Below, piece after piece: positions 1 through 12,306 of a DNA stretch of 64,000 nucleotides (position 1 is its first letter; each line of letters opens with the position of its first letter). A program made the position numbers and the translations under genes. This DNA comes from Bryum argenteum (Eukaryota; Streptophyta; Bryopsida; Bryales; Bryaceae): positions 14,591,013 to 14,655,012 of the forward strand of contig CM073324.1 in the NCBI GenBank assembly GCA_037043015.1, written 5' to 3'. Below the pieces are notes generated by a model. That model made no database searches, had not been told where the DNA came from, and worked only from the letters and a program-made list of their open reading frames with translations.

Positions 1-3000
1 CTCATGCTGCGCCGTGGTGATGTCCTTCCAGATCCTTTCGGAGATCCACTTGGAGTTAATCGTGGGCTCAAGTGCGGTGTACCCCGGGCAGAATTATGAG
101 CCGAGCTGTAAGAGTTGGTTGGCGGTCTTGACGCTGTACATGTGAAAGAGCACGCATCCGTCAATATGTAGATTGAACCCATAAACGTCAAACTCTCAGT
201 ACGAACTTCACCGAAGGAGCCCAGAAGTCACATCACCTAGAAGCTGCACAAGACTGTACGAAGATCTTTATACACGAAATGACAAGAGGACCTCTACTTG
301 AGACAGAAATGTGGGATACTTGTGAGTGGGTTTTAACCAACCAACGATGGAGTTGGACTGATGCCTATGAGTTCTTTCGACAAGACTACGAACTACAGCT
401 AGTCCAGTCCACGACTTTACCAGCACCCGCTCGATAGCTACGCTCTTCATAATTTCCGGCAGGATCAGTACCAAAAGATTTTGCTGCTTGACCGTCGTCA
501 TCCAGAATCTGAGCTCTACTCACAGTTGATTCGGCTTCTGTAAACACAAGAATTAGCGATTAGAAAAGACACAACAAATACCTCCACTGAACACCTCTGC
601 AGTGAAAAATAGTTGCAGAAGTCGGGCACAATTCCCATTGACTGCACAGATTTTAGATTATGTTTAACAGATCCAGTACTTCGTACATAAGAGCTTCTTC
701 TCATCGAATCTCAGTCTTTTCTTATTTATAATAATATTAAGAGTTAAATTATGCTGCGATCTTCAAGAAGAACGAACTAAGGAAAAGAAACCCACGAGAT
801 GCTCTTCTTATCGCCGAATTTGCGCCTCGCTTCTCACCGCCTTCAGCCTGTAGGAAAGAAACCAGAAACCCCCTACAAATTAAACCTCAAGCTCGTCCAT
901 TCCACGCAAAGACTTCTCCCAAGATTGAGAACCTTGCCAACCTATCACTGACCTGATCTATGTCCGACCGCTACTCAAAAGATTAGCGTCTTCTTTACAG
1001 TGAAGTGAAAGATCGGACATCTGGTAACATAATCCAAATATACCTTCGGCAGAGACAGTGTGCATAGTACATTCTTCCACGCATCTATAAGGAAATATTG
1101 TCATACTGAAAGACTTACGTTAGGGTTGTCGTCATCTTCTTGAAGCGATTGCATAAGTGTGCGTTTAAAAGTTTCCAGCTGCGAAAATCAGTTCTTCAGA
1201 TCAGAAAGCTGATATTATTACAGGTCCATGCTAGATCTTCTAAATTTCCGAAACAGCAATTTCTTTACAGGGAGAACTGATGCAGCTGGTGTGAGGCATC
1301 GTCGCTGACTGAATTCAAAGAGGCACAGGGAAGAAGCGCTCTAGTGCCCTCTAGCTTGTAATCATCAGTAGGAGAATCGTGGAACTACATGGGGCGAGAA
1401 AAGTATTAACTCACTTTCGCAACATCCCTCGTCAGTTTTTTCACTTGGGCAGCCAACGCATTCTTCTCATTTGCCAGCTTGGTCTGATAAAGGAAACCAT
1501 ACAGGTATTCAGAATGTTAGAAGTAATCAGATGCAGCACACCGAGAAAGTTGGCAGATACGTCACATTATGTCTCTCATGTTGCGACTTCCGTTGACCAG
1601 ATAATTCCAAAATTCGAGAAAATCCATGAGCATAATCACTAATCGGGTCGTATCAGAGTTGAAGAGAACCCCGGAAAGAAAATCTACTCGCTCCTAAGAC
1701 TGTGAATAAGGAGGAGCCCAAGCTCAGCAAATTCTCCAGAGGAGTAATATTAAATAGGAGAAAAAATTCTAAACCAACACAATGTTCAAATATATTCTCC
1801 AGTCGTATAAGGATCAAAAGTCAAGAGATTAGTAGATTTACGCTGTTTAAAATTGGCACTATCACCGAAACATATTAATAAGCGATGAATTAAGAATCCT
1901 GCATCTAGAAGATTTACACCGCGTTCTTGAGTTATAGATCTCTTTAAGTCCACTGAGTAAGACCGACCTAACAATGAAGATAGTACCAAAACCTAGCATA
2001 ACGGAAGCTGTGCTTTGATAGTTTATGAAGTTAAGGTTCTACAGCACTGGTTCGCCTCGAACACAGGCAGGGGTTACTTAATAAAACCTAAGTTTGCATG
2101 GCCTTCGTGAGAATCCGTCGAAGAGAAGTGAGTGAAAATGAGTACCGTAAGAGGCCACGAGAACCAAAGGTCACACATGCTGGCATTCCCAGAAGGAAGA
2201 TAATTAGTGCTACACTAAACAATAGAGTCTGGCGAAGACAGTAACTACAGGAACAAAAATGACTCCGATATCCACCATTACTCTGGTTAATAGAAGAAAT
2301 AAGTTCCTCAATCACTCGGCATATTTTCGCTGTAGGTAAGTATTCTGCGCCCTATCTGCTTCATCAATTTGGAAATATAAAAATGATATCACTAATCGGC
2401 AAACATATTGAGTAGAGTTCATAAGCTTCTGGTCCGTGGCTACATACGTCCGACAAAGTGACATTCCAGACCTCTTTAGCATTCTAGATCACCAGTGAGC
2501 CGAAGGTTTCCAACATGATTTATGAGCATCGTAGAGCCAGGATTCCTAATTAGCGTTCGAGTTACGAAAACTAACAGCGCAACATACTCACAAATCAAAT
2601 CTGCGACGTTCCAGAAATTCTCACTCCCTCGTCCGGTGACTGTCTGTGTATTTTTACCAAGCAACAAAACCGCAGTTCAACTCTGGAATCCGAGGAAGTC
2701 GACCATGCTTCATAACAATGCGAAGTTTGTGAAGCATCAAACCTCAAAAGAAACAAATCAAGTCCCCCGAAATTCGGCAAGAAAGGGAAAACGAGACGAA
2801 ACCTGTTCATCAAGGGCATGCGACAGACGAGCACTGGTTTCCTGCAACGTGCTCTCAGCCTCAACGACGCGCTCCTGCAAGCTGTAAATGGTGTGCTCCT
2901 TCTCCGTGAGCTTCTGACGGAGCTTGCCGGTCTCACTCTCGAGCTTGGAGACACGCGCGGCGACGGCCATGGCGGTGATGCGGCGGGCCACGTCGAGCTG

Positions 3001-3099
3001 CTCGTAGGGATCGGATGGCAGCACGGACAGCATCTCCGGCGGGAGCTCGAATTCGCCTCCGTTCGCCATGGCGGCCCCACCCGCGCTGTTCTTGTTCAT
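1..3099 (-). CDS. At4g15545-like coiled-coil protein, 5' part (continues past left edge)
   Basis: Six exons agree in phase: 2803-3099, 1415-1483, 1119-1178, 796-847, 421-537 and 1-133 (open at the edge). Exon 1 gives about 99 residues: a short Gly/Ala start, then ELPPEMLSVLPSDPYEQLD, then a heptad-rich helix (RVSKLESETGKLRQKL...EKEHTIYSLQERV) predicted to be coiled coil. Exons 2 and 3 continue it (KLANEKNALAAQVKKLTRD, then LETFKRTLMQSLQEDDDN). Exons 4-6 are Ser/Pro-rich and low complexity, ending in LSPRLTPSGSPKGSGRTSPR. This order is that of the plant proteins annotated 'uncharacterized protein At4g15545', whose C-terminal helical domain would lie outside the window. The biochemical role is unknown to me. 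An ATG ten codons downstream is an alternative start. Intron 1 is long (1319 bp). Family assignment is strong, function open. Confidence 0.85.
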
Positions 3100-3829
3100 C
3101 TCTCACGACAATGGCGAGCTCTCCCTACACATTCCTTTGCTATCCTCACCTCTATTTCCCTGTCGAGGTCGAGCTCCGAGGGGCCAGCTCCTTCCTCCAG
3201 CGGCTTACCCTGTGACCTAATGGCCAAGAGAAGACAGCCCCCGCATTTCTGTGACCACGCAAGGAAGACCTCTCTTGTCTGTTCACGCAAACCAAGCTTC
3301 CGCTCCTGAGGAATGAAGATGACGGTGCAACGGATGAAAAACTGCGTTTTACGTTAAACCACACATTTGTACTATTGTTTGGACTTGTACTTTTTTACTA
3401 TTGATTCTCGACTTTGGTCAAATCAACATATGCTATTTTTACAAGAATATAGAAGCACCCATTCCGTGTAGGCATCTGCATCTTCCACAAAGCACAACTC
3501 TTTCAAAAATCGCAAACTCATTTATAGTTTACATGCTAAAACTCTTGAATAATAGGTGATAAGTGTCTCTATGTTATCTCATTTTACAACATAAGAATCG
3601 TGTAGTGCGTCCTCTGATTCCTAAAAAAATTTAACATCAATTCCAAAAATTGATTTGCATCTATTCATCAACCCACAAAAACTATATGGTTTTGAATGAA
3701 TCTTAATGAGGCGAATGAAAAGTGCAATGTTTGATTTTTAAACCCTTCAAATAGTCACTTCGAACCCGAGGTCTTGCCAATAGGTTCATATGAAGGCTAA
3801 GCAATCTTTCACATCACCCTAGTATGTTA
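3100..3829. other. Intergenic: 5' flank of the At4g15545-like gene
   Basis: The first about 250 bases upstream of the minus-strand start are GC-richer and probably hold its promoter and 5' UTR. Beyond about 3350 the DNA is AT-rich. I see no gene or recognisable element there before the transposon end at 3830. Confidence 0.5.
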
Positions 3830-6227
3830 ACCCTTAAACGCCCATGGGGTTTAAAACGGCCAGCCCAAAATTGGATCACAACATCTTTTGGACTTGGGCA
3901 TCATGAATAGTGCACTTTTTGAACTTGGGCACCATGAATGAACCAATCAATGATGAGCTTGCAACCTCCTACAAGGTTATGTACAGTACCCTCCAACAAG
4001 TGTTGCAACACACTCTGTTTTTTCACTTAAAACATATCCCATGGCTTGTTTTAGAATGGTGGTGTTGGCATGATAATCATCACATCTCCATGAGATTTTT
4101 TGCATCATGGAAGGTGTTCCAGTTACCTTCATACACCAAGCATTTTCTAAATATAAAGAGGCATCCATTGCCATGTGTCTACCAAAATTGCCATTATGCT
4201 TAAAAATCTTGGAAAAGGGTACCCTTCTTAATGTGATCACATCTTCTCTGGGATATCAGATTTTGAGTATGTTTGAGCTTGGGAGGGTCCAGAGATACAC
4301 ATACTTGTTTGTAAGTCATCTTGATGGTACACATTTCTTAGAAAAGTTGTGTGCAACAAGTCCTGTTTTGTCAAACATATCGTTTTTTACGTTGTTGTTA
4401 GGACCTTTTTTATCAAACTTTTTGTGGATGTAAGTGTTGTTTGAGGATTGTGCACCATGACAAGGAGTTATGTATCAAATGATATACGACACATGATAGT
4501 TGGTATGCGTAAAGGCATGGCATGTCGGTGAGTGAAATTGGAAACATTGTAGGAAGGCCAAAATCGACTATTTCAAGGATTCTCAAGCGATTTAGAATTA
4601 GTGGCTCAGATTGCCAAACAGTAGTAGATCCGGTAGGCGAAAAACATGAGTGATCGAGATAGGAGAAGGCTCCATAGAGATCTTAGTAGTAATCGTCGTG
4701 CTCCTCTTGCGGTGTGCGGCAATGTGACATCTTCCGTGGGCATGTCAACTTTACGTAAAGAGCTTCGTGAGCTTGGTATTACTTGATTGCATTGCAGTGA
4801 AGAAACCATTCTTGAGTGACATACACAAGGCAAAGAGGTTGGCTTTTGCAAAGGGGCACTTGCATTGGACGATTGACGATTCGAGTAATGTGATTTGGAC
4901 CGATGAGTCATCCTTTGAAGTTGGAAAACCATCACGCCAAATTCGTAATGCAGCGAAAAGCATATGAACGCTACAACTACAATTGCTTAGCACCTACATT
5001 CAAATCCGGAAGGACTTCAATTATGGTATGGGGTGCTATCACTGGCTCTTCTAAGTCTTATTTGGTGTTAATTCCTCCTAATAGACGCACTGCCAAAGAC
5101 TTTGTAGAGATAGTATCTCAAGGAGCATTAGAGCATTATTATTGGCACCATGACCACTATGAGCACCTCATTTTAATGGAGGATGGTGCTCCGAAGACAT
5201 GGTAGTAATATACGAAAGATTGGAGACAAAGAACTTGGATTGAAAAAGCTCGAATGGCCACCAAATTCTCCCGACCTTAATCCTATAGAGAATGTCCGGA
5301 AGCAAGTTAAAGATCAAGTGCAACAGAGAAATAGACCACGAAACAAAGACGAAATGTGGACATCACTAATCGGCTTGGGAGGATATAATACCTCAAGAAA
5401 GCATCAAGAAGTTGATTTCAACAATGCCAACCCGGATGAAAGTCAGTAATACCACTCAAGTGTGGTAGCACTCGATGGTAGTAGGTGTTCCATTTCTTCG
5501 TAGAATATTTGTTAGTGAGTAAGACATATTGTAAACTTCATATCATATTAGGCTTCTATACTACTATAGCTTTGTAATGATACCTTATTTGACTTTATTT
5601 GATCAAATTTTGATTTAATATATGAGTTTGATTTCCTTAGCCTAGAATATGAATGAATGGAAACTATGAAAATACTTTAGAGCCACATAGAGGAGAATTT
5701 TACCTACATAGTATGCATCTTTGTAATACCAAGAATGTGAACAATGATATATCCTATAGATTGGTGCAATCAAATTTTAAAAAATCATCATATATATTTC
5801 TCAGTTAATTTTTTTTGAAATTAAGTGAAAAAGATAAAATAATTCATCAAAAATAGAGATTTTGTTTTTTAACATTGACATTTTATGAACACGTGAAGGG
5901 TCCATAACACAAAAGATTTAATAGGATAAATTTGATAAAATCCTCCCATTTTGAAAATGAATTAGAGAATTTCAAGAGTTCAAAAAATGGTTGCAAGACT
6001 TGTTGGAGGGTACTGTACAACCCCAACCTACCTACCACAATCCTTTCAAACCATAAAATCATACATACAAATTGTGATTTGAATTATAAAATTTCACTTT
6101 TTGGATGCATCATAAGATGGTGACCAGTTTGACATCAAAATATAAGTGAAAAGTTGATTACAGTAAGAGCTACAGAGAAGATTCTGTTGGAAGCAAGCCC
6201 CTCAGGCTTGCTTGGGCGTTTCAGGGT
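3830..6227 (+). mobile_element. Tc1/mariner-type DNA transposon, decayed
   Basis: The 2398-bp element starts ACCCTTAAACGCCC and ends GGGCGTTTCAGGGT, an imperfect terminal inverted repeat. It is flanked on both sides by TA, the usual Tc1/mariner target duplication. Inside is a transposase in broken frames (see 4500-5449). The right end (about 6080-6227) is repeated in a 455-bp internally deleted element at 56883 and in a fragment near 23140, so this is the parental structure of a local family. Confidence 0.85.
4500..5449 (+). pseudogene. Tc1/mariner DD34E transposase, frameshifted
   Basis: A helix-turn-helix stretch (VSEIGNIVGRPKSTISRIL) near 4530-4600 is followed by interrupted linker sequence. 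The DDE core comes next: first Asp in IWTDESSFE (about 4890-4920), second Asp in LILMEDGAP (about 5168-5194), Glu in NSPDLNPIENV (about 5264-5294). About 103 nt separate the second Asp and the Glu codons, which is DD34E once one frame shift near 5200 is allowed. At least three frame changes and several stops lie between the HTH and the core, so it cannot encode an active enzyme. The family assignment rests on the catalytic motifs and the TIR/TA context. Confidence 0.85.
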
Positions 6228-6669
6228 TAACCTTATGATTGATTTTTGTTGAAAGCATAAATTAAATTATTCAACACCACACTGCTAATTTTTAGTTTTT
6301 TAATTTTTGATTCTTTTAACCGATTAATGCATTAATTAATTACACAATCAATAAATCAGAAACCAAAGGCCTAAAGTTGAGGTTCAAGTACAATATGTCC
6401 TATGCTATTTACATTAGAGAAGTAGGTGATAATGAGAAGGGCTAGCACTTTGTCATCAGTACAGTACGGAAATTATGTGTCCCTATTCAAAAATTTAAAA
6501 ATTCGGTAACTTTCCAGTCAGAACTGTACATGACCGAGGAGTCGCTGGGGTGAATCATGAGCTTTTGGTTTACTTTGCTCTAATGATGGGCTTCCAATTT
6601 TCAAATTGCAGCAGAAGTACAACTTAACCTTGTTGAAAACAAACCCACACTAATTTCATTACTGAATTA
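6228..6669. other. Intergenic, AT-rich
   Basis: This stretch lies between the Tc1-like element and the first MITE. I see no coding or structural signal. Confidence 0.4.
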
Positions 6670-6931
6670 ACCCCTAAATTTCCTTGTTGCAAAATGGTCT
6701 AAGTCAGAAAATTTGACCTTACTTTAGATGAAGCTTAAAGAATCTCAATCTAAGCATTACTTGTAAGATTCAACCGTAAGATCTCAAATTTCACTTGACA
6801 TTCTTCTCACAAACCAAATTTGAACCGTTCATTCTTCCTCATTTGTGAGATTATAATGGTCAAAGTTGGCTGAGTTTTTCTCCTCCGAGAACCTCCAAAA
6901 CCCGTTTCAGGTTTTGAGGAAAGTCAGGGGT
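6670..6931 (+). mobile_element. TA-flanked MITE, copy 1 of an inverted pair
   Basis: The 262-bp non-coding element begins ACCCCTAAATTTCC and ends GGAAAGTCAGGGGT. TA lies immediately outside both ends. An inverted copy sits at 7622-7901: the interior of one (for example the segment around TTGCAAAATGGTCTAAGTCA) reads as the reverse complement of the other. The end sequence resembles that of the Tc1-like element at 3830, so a Tc1/mariner-mobilised MITE is likely. Confidence 0.8.
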
Positions 6932-7621
6932 TAAATACTCTCTCCGTCTCTCTCACTAAATTATTGTGATTTGCTTGAAAAGTTTGTAAAAACAATTCAT
7001 GTGTAAGCCTCTTCAACAAAGAACTCCGAACAATGTTAAGTTATCCTTATAAGTCATCCAGTAACCTTTATATGTGTGTCTTTCATGTTGTATAAATCTG
7101 CAACACATGTTGCAGATTGAGGCTCTTCAACTTGAAGCTTATTCCCTTGTAATATTGAGATCACCGTATTCTAGTGAGACTAAGGAAGTAAAATAGAGAT
7201 GGGTTTAAATTACTAAATAAATAAAAGCATCAAACCCTTGTGGGGTTGGCGTGAACAAAATGCCCATTTAACCTACCCTTAATGATATGCCTAGGTGGGT
7301 TTCAAAGAATGTGGATGTGGTTGAAATGAAATTACTTCTCTAAAGTTCTCTCTCAAATTTTCACCTTGACTTACATGTACTTGCAGTGAGGTGAATTGTA
7401 GAGACCGACATAAAGTAAGTACTGTGTATCTTTTAGACATAATTTGCTTATTATATTGATGAGCAGTACATGGTAACTTTTGTTTTTCTAAGATTGCTAA
7501 CAAAATGGATTGGGGCTCAAGAACTTGGTGTACCTCAGCAAATAATTGTAATCGCATTTTTTAGCTGAGTCTCTACGTTTTCAAATGAGATTGTTTGAAT
7601 TGAATGAAATAGGTATATTTA

Positions 7622-7901
7622 ACCCCTAACTTTCCTTTAACCGCTAACTTTCCTTAAAACCCAAAACGGGTTTTGGAGGTTCCCACAGGAGAAAAATTCA
7701 GCCAATTCTGATCATTATAATCTCACAAATAAGGAAGAATGAACGGTTCAAATTTGGTATGTGAGAAGAATGTCTAGTGAATTTTGAGATCTTACGGTTG
7801 AATCTTTTAAATAATGCTTAGATTGAAATATTTTGAGCTTAATCTAAAAGAGGGTCAAATTTTTTGACTTAGACCGTTTTGCAACAAGGAAATTTAGGGG
7901 T
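7622..7901 (-). mobile_element. TA-flanked MITE, copy 2 (inverted)
   Basis: The 280-bp element begins ACCCCTAACTTTCC and ends GGAAATTTAGGGGT. Its body is the reverse complement of the element at 6670-6931 with scattered substitutions. The left flank is TA and the right flank TG, consistent with one mutated target base. A short duplication of the left tip (ACCGCTAACTTTCC) follows the left end. Confidence 0.78.
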
Positions 7902-9845
7902 TGTTTTTGGGCGCTTGAAATTGCGATTATCTACTTATATGCACTTTCTAGGGTGAGAAACAATTCTTTTTCCTTATTGGGAACTTCCAACCGTGAGAGC
8001 TTGCACTTAAGACTATTTTTTAATCTCATTCTAAAATTTAACCGTTGGATGTTTACCGTTGGAGAGATCATAACATCCAAAGTTTGTCTTTCAAGGTTTT
8101 TTGGGCATTGTGAACATTGTTCTTAAAATTTTTGGAGCGTGCTCTTGTAAAATTTCGTAAATTGTAGAGAATTGGGAGCTCAAAAACTCAAAACTGCAAT
8201 TTCTCGCTCTTTGTACATGTGGGGGTATGAATCAATTTTTTTCCCTCTTTCTTAGCACTTCTAATTGTAGGATCTTGAGCCTAACTTTAGTCACAAGCAC
8301 CACGCCAAATTTCAACCGTTGAATGTGCACCATTTGTGAGATCAACAACTTTGAAGTTGACGCAAAAGTTTTTTAGATCTGGCAAGAAAGACATTGTCTA
8401 CTTTGTGCTAAAGGAGACTTGGTCATTGTTGCCCCCAAACACTTTTCACGCATTGTCTTTATTTAGAAAACTAAGTTGAGAATGCCCATACAGATTTTGT
8501 TAGAAAGATTTTGAGTTTAGATCATTCTAGTGTGTCAAGGTTGAAAATGTGCATTGAGGGACAAATTCAAAGAAAAGCTCATGAAATCAAAATCGATCCA
8601 AACAAAATTGAACGGCGAAAGCAAGCGCATAAATGTTCAAGAATTTTATGTCAAGTTTATTTTGAGAAATTCCAAATTCTCTAATCTTGACTACTTTTCG
8701 AAGGAAAACAATGTAAAATTACTTGAAAATTGTTGAGGGCAGCCATGGGTGCTAGTACCCTTCTTCTCTTCCACGAGTCTGGAAGCCCATTAAACACTCC
8801 TTATTTAATTCCTTGGTTGGATGAATCAATGGGTTGCATTTTCCTTGTTATGGTAACACCAACCCTAAAGGCAAGCATGGCATGAAACCTATAAACAAAC
8901 GAATTTGGTGACATGGCACTCTAGTGTCTGCCTTATTATAGACGATGAACACGCGACAATAAATAGTTGAAGGAAAAGCTCATGCCACCTTAATTGCTAC
9001 AATCCTGGGTTTGTACTGCACCCATCCTCAACCCTTTGCTCAGTCTTATATTTTTTGTGTGATCGTAATGTACTGTACACCCTTGTCAAAATCTAGTCAG
9101 GACTCCAACATCCATTGGTACAAGAGGCCTACCCCAACTAAGCTCTTAAACTTCAAAATGTGTTAAAAATTTCTAAATTACAAATCTAATTTCCAAACTT
9201 TTATCACATGAGCTTTGTAGTATAGAGAAGCTTCTCCAGAAAAATTAAACAAAAAAATTGAAGTTAACCCTTTCGACTAGAGTTCCCAAAATGACAAAAA
9301 GCCACTTTGATTTTTGGGTTACCGAGCTTCATAACACAAGAACTTGAGGGGTTAAATATTCTGACAATACCTACTTTGAAGATTGTTTAGAACAAATTCT
9401 CAAAGTTGGGTTTCTAGCTGAGTGGCTCGTGCAACCTGTGTGGGTGAAATAGAAAACCTGCGGAAGCACACATGTTGGTGATAAAGTAACAGGTGCCAGG
9501 GCACACTATAATTGGGCTGACCCACCTACAGTATATCAGCCCCCAGCCTGGACGGAATGACAAAAGCTTTTGAATTCCCACTGTAATGTAATGCTGACAT
9601 GCTGCTGACATGCCCAAGCATCCAGATTGGAGACTGCTTATTGGACAATTTAGGATCATATCTGGCGGCTCTCACATTTGTTTTGCAGCTTGGAAAACAA
9701 GGCTCAACGTTCTTCCCCTGTCAATTCAAACACTCATCCACTTACAGTATGAATGCTGGGCTTGAAAATTTGCTGCTGACAAAACAAGGCCGGTAACAAT
9801 GATCCTTTTGGATGTGATTTGATTTAGTTTATGCCCTAAGAGCAT
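7902..9845. other. Gene-free AT-rich stretch with a small TIR remnant
   Basis: Nothing coding can be supported. A mini-hairpin at 9267-9352 has ACCCTTTCGA and CTTGAGGGGT ends with TA outside, and may be a remnant of the same TIR family. The remainder is unassigned. Confidence 0.4.
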
Positions 9846-10050
9846 GGGCGATGATTCGTGGCAGCTACCAAGGAGGCACCCGAGAATCCGTGGGGACCTC
9901 CTGAGGCCGTTTTTGATAATTTTGAATTCAGATTTGAGGTCTGCGACCCCAAATTACCTCTGGAAGATTACTCCTTGGTATTTATGTCTATACATCAAAA
10001 AATTAGGGGGCTCATCCATCCTCCTTGGTAGCTGCTACGAACGCTAACCC
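9846..10050 (+). mobile_element. MULE-type MITE, 205 bp
   Basis: The ends form an about 31-bp imperfect inverted repeat: left GGGCGATGATTCGTGGCAGC, right (reverse strand) GGGTTAGCGTTCGTAGCAGC. Both continue into CTACCAAGGAGG on the inner side. Nine-base flanks TAAGAGCAT (9837-9845) and TTAGAGCAT (10051-10059) match at eight positions, the size expected for a Mutator-like target duplication. The core (around ATAATTTTGAATTCA) is shared with the element at 14662. Confidence 0.75.
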
Positions 10051-10329
10051 TTAGAGCATCCGCACGGGCCGTCCTCAAGCATGTGAATCATGAAATATTG
10101 AGGTGCCAGTGCGGCACCGGGGCTCAAACTGCTTATCCAGGCTTGTAGGCTCCAAAGAATATGACCCAAGCTTTTGGCATTTGTTGAGTCGTACGAGGGC
10201 CCTCTCGCTTTTTTTATGGGTGATTAATGGTTATCAATAGGTATGCTAGGGCTACGCGGTGGCAGATTTTTGAGTTGTTTGCGAAACGCAACCACAGTCT
10301 GTTGCAGGACTGCTCTTCTTCGGATGTTA

Positions 10330-10774
10330 AGGTAGAATGCCCTTAAACCGCTCGAATAAGGGATTCAGCATGGTTGTGGACTTCGTGTGTATTATTTGAA
10401 ATTTTTCTTTGATGCGAAAACAGGAGGGAGAGTGAATGCAAAAATTTCTAGAATTAAATAGCAAAAACTGAATTTACTACAAATTTTTGAAGTCAAAAGT
10501 GTACATGACCTTAAAGTGATCAGTAGCCTCTCTTTTTTATGTGCATGACCTCTACTAGTTGTTGGTCATGGTTGAACCTTAAACCGTGAATCAATGAGTC
10601 AGGGAATCTACCCAATTAATCCAATCAGCTCTCTTTAAATAGAATAAAAATAATATTCTGTAATTCCAAATATCAGACATGACAGGAACAATTAAAGATT
10701 CAGAGCATGGGCGATTGGAAGGGTGGTCTACTGATTGGTTTTGGGGGGGTGAGCGGTTTAAGGGCATTCTACCT
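10330..10774 (+). mobile_element. TA-flanked MITE with 24-bp perfect inverted ends
   Basis: The left end AGGTAGAATGCCCTTAAACC (continuing GCTC) is the exact reverse complement of the right end (GAGC, then GGTTTAAGGGCATTCTACCT). TA flanks both sides. Internal DNA is AT-rich and non-coding. The termini resemble those of the nested element at 53025, indicating one family with two members here. Confidence 0.85.
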
Positions 10775-10776
10775 TA

Positions 10777-12156
10777 CATTCACTCAATCTGGCTCCTCTT
10801 TAGGCACCCAAACAAGACGAGGGAGATGAAGGCCCTAAAGCTGTCACATGGACCTGTTGGAATAACACATCAAGGTTTGTGGAGCATCGCACTGGGACTC
10901 GAGAGACCACAGAAGTAAATGTGTTAAGCGGTTGCATCAAGCCTCCAAATTGGAGCCGGGGTTGAGGACCTCAAGTAGGGATGATGCTATGAACCTGCTA
11001 CGTTGCATGTGTGCTGCAACAAGAGTCTTACTTATCCTCGTGGTGCTTGAACAATTCCTCTTCGATGTGGATCACTCGATAGTCAGGAATTGTTCCAAAT
11101 TCAAAAGCTTTCGAAGCTTATGGCTGAAACCTTGACATGAAATTGAGCCTTTTGATAAGCTATGCATCTTTTTGAATATTTGGGTTTTAGTAAGAATTGG
11201 TTGTAAGCATGACACAGTTTGGCCACTCACAAGGTATTCTGACTTATGGTCTGCAATCTTATACGGATTTCATTCTCGGATATGTCTTCCTTCTAGCTTT
11301 CGCTTTTTACTGATTACCAAAATATCACACTTCTGTTTGTCAATGTTAAAAATGCATATTGGACATGCAATAGAAGCTCGAACTTCGTGATTCAGATCAG
11401 GGCTTCCCAGGTATGAGTTACAAACTCGCTAACCTCAAATCGAGCAGCCACCATGTAAGTTCGAATGGATTCCAAATGAATCCTCAAATGCTTGGAACAA
11501 GTATGCTATGTCCTTACAATATATGTTATTTTGGAATTTAAGTTAGCTCTATGATTATTACACTTTAAGCTACTAGATTAGGGTATTTTGATTGATGCTT
11601 CACATTAAAGAGAGTAAAGTTCTGTCCCTCATGCTGGTTTGCATGTTTCAAGCGGAATTCCCAAGAATGTGCAATTGGCTACTTCACAAGACATATTCAC
11701 AAAGTACACGTATTGTTGTTATCCCTCCCTCTCTAGAATATGAATGTGTATGTCTTTATAGAGTTATCAAAATCGTCATTCGGAACCTTTTGAACTTTGA
11801 CTCACCTTATAATCAAAACCACTTGGAGGTTGGCATAATGCTCATACACTATAGTAGTTAGGATAATAGTGCAAGCATACGATTAGGCATGAAAGCTTCC
11901 AACATCAATATAGTTGTTGAGTAAAGGATGTGAACATTATTCTAATATTGCAACTATGATACCTTCAACATCTAAAATGATTGATACTTCTCACATGTAT
12001 ATTGCAATCTTTGTATGGAATGAGTTCTTCATTAAATATCTATTCAACGTTTATCTTACATACTCATCATATGGTTTGTCCACCTTGTCCATAACTTGTT
12101 CTTCCAATTCTGATATATATATCGTAGACACGTGAAATTCCCAAAATTGCAGATTA
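10777..12156. other. Gene-free AT-rich stretch
   Basis: Only short open frames without family resemblance are present. No RNA gene or repeat was recognised. Confidence 0.4.
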
Positions 12157-12221
12157 ACCCTTAAATGCCCAGCCCCTGTGAAAATACACAGAAAAGCAAG
12201 TCCGAGGGGCATGCTTGGGGT
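12157..12221 (+). mobile_element. 65-bp TA-flanked TIR remnant
   Basis: This mini-element begins ACCCTTAAATGCCCAGCCCC and ends GGGGCATGCTTGGGGT, with TA on both sides. Its ends resemble those of the Tc1-like family at 3830. It lies just downstream of the glycosyltransferase gene. Confidence 0.55.
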
Positions 12222-12246
12222 TAAGTGAATGAGTCTCCTCTACTTG

Positions 12247-12306
12247 GCATTACGAACGGACACTTCATTCATGCCGGCCCCTTAGAAAGGGACCGGAGTT
12301 TCTATC
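12247..12306 (+). mobile_element. Short hairpin retroposon, 5'-truncated, with 12-bp TSD
   Basis: A 60-bp insert is flanked by the perfect direct repeat CTCCTCTACTTG at 12235-12246 and 12307-12318. It contains the conserved block ATTACGAACGGACACTTCAT and a hairpin whose arms are CCGGCCCCTT and AAGGGACCGG, then GAGTTTCTATC. Related copies are at 22775, 57123 and 57814 (minus). The insertion sits at the 3' end of the glycosyltransferase gene, and the gene's present TAG stop lies inside it. Confidence 0.8.

Noticed and set aside
2476-2667. Open frames in the first intron of the At4g15545-like gene
   Set aside because: Exon 1 joins in phase to the exon at 1415-1483, with protein continuity matching the family, so the interval is intron.
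12247-12306. Hammerhead or other self-cleaving ribozyme in the hairpin retroposon
   Set aside because: Neither strand shows the CUGAUGA plus GAAA core or another ribozyme consensus I know. Only a simple hairpin is supported.
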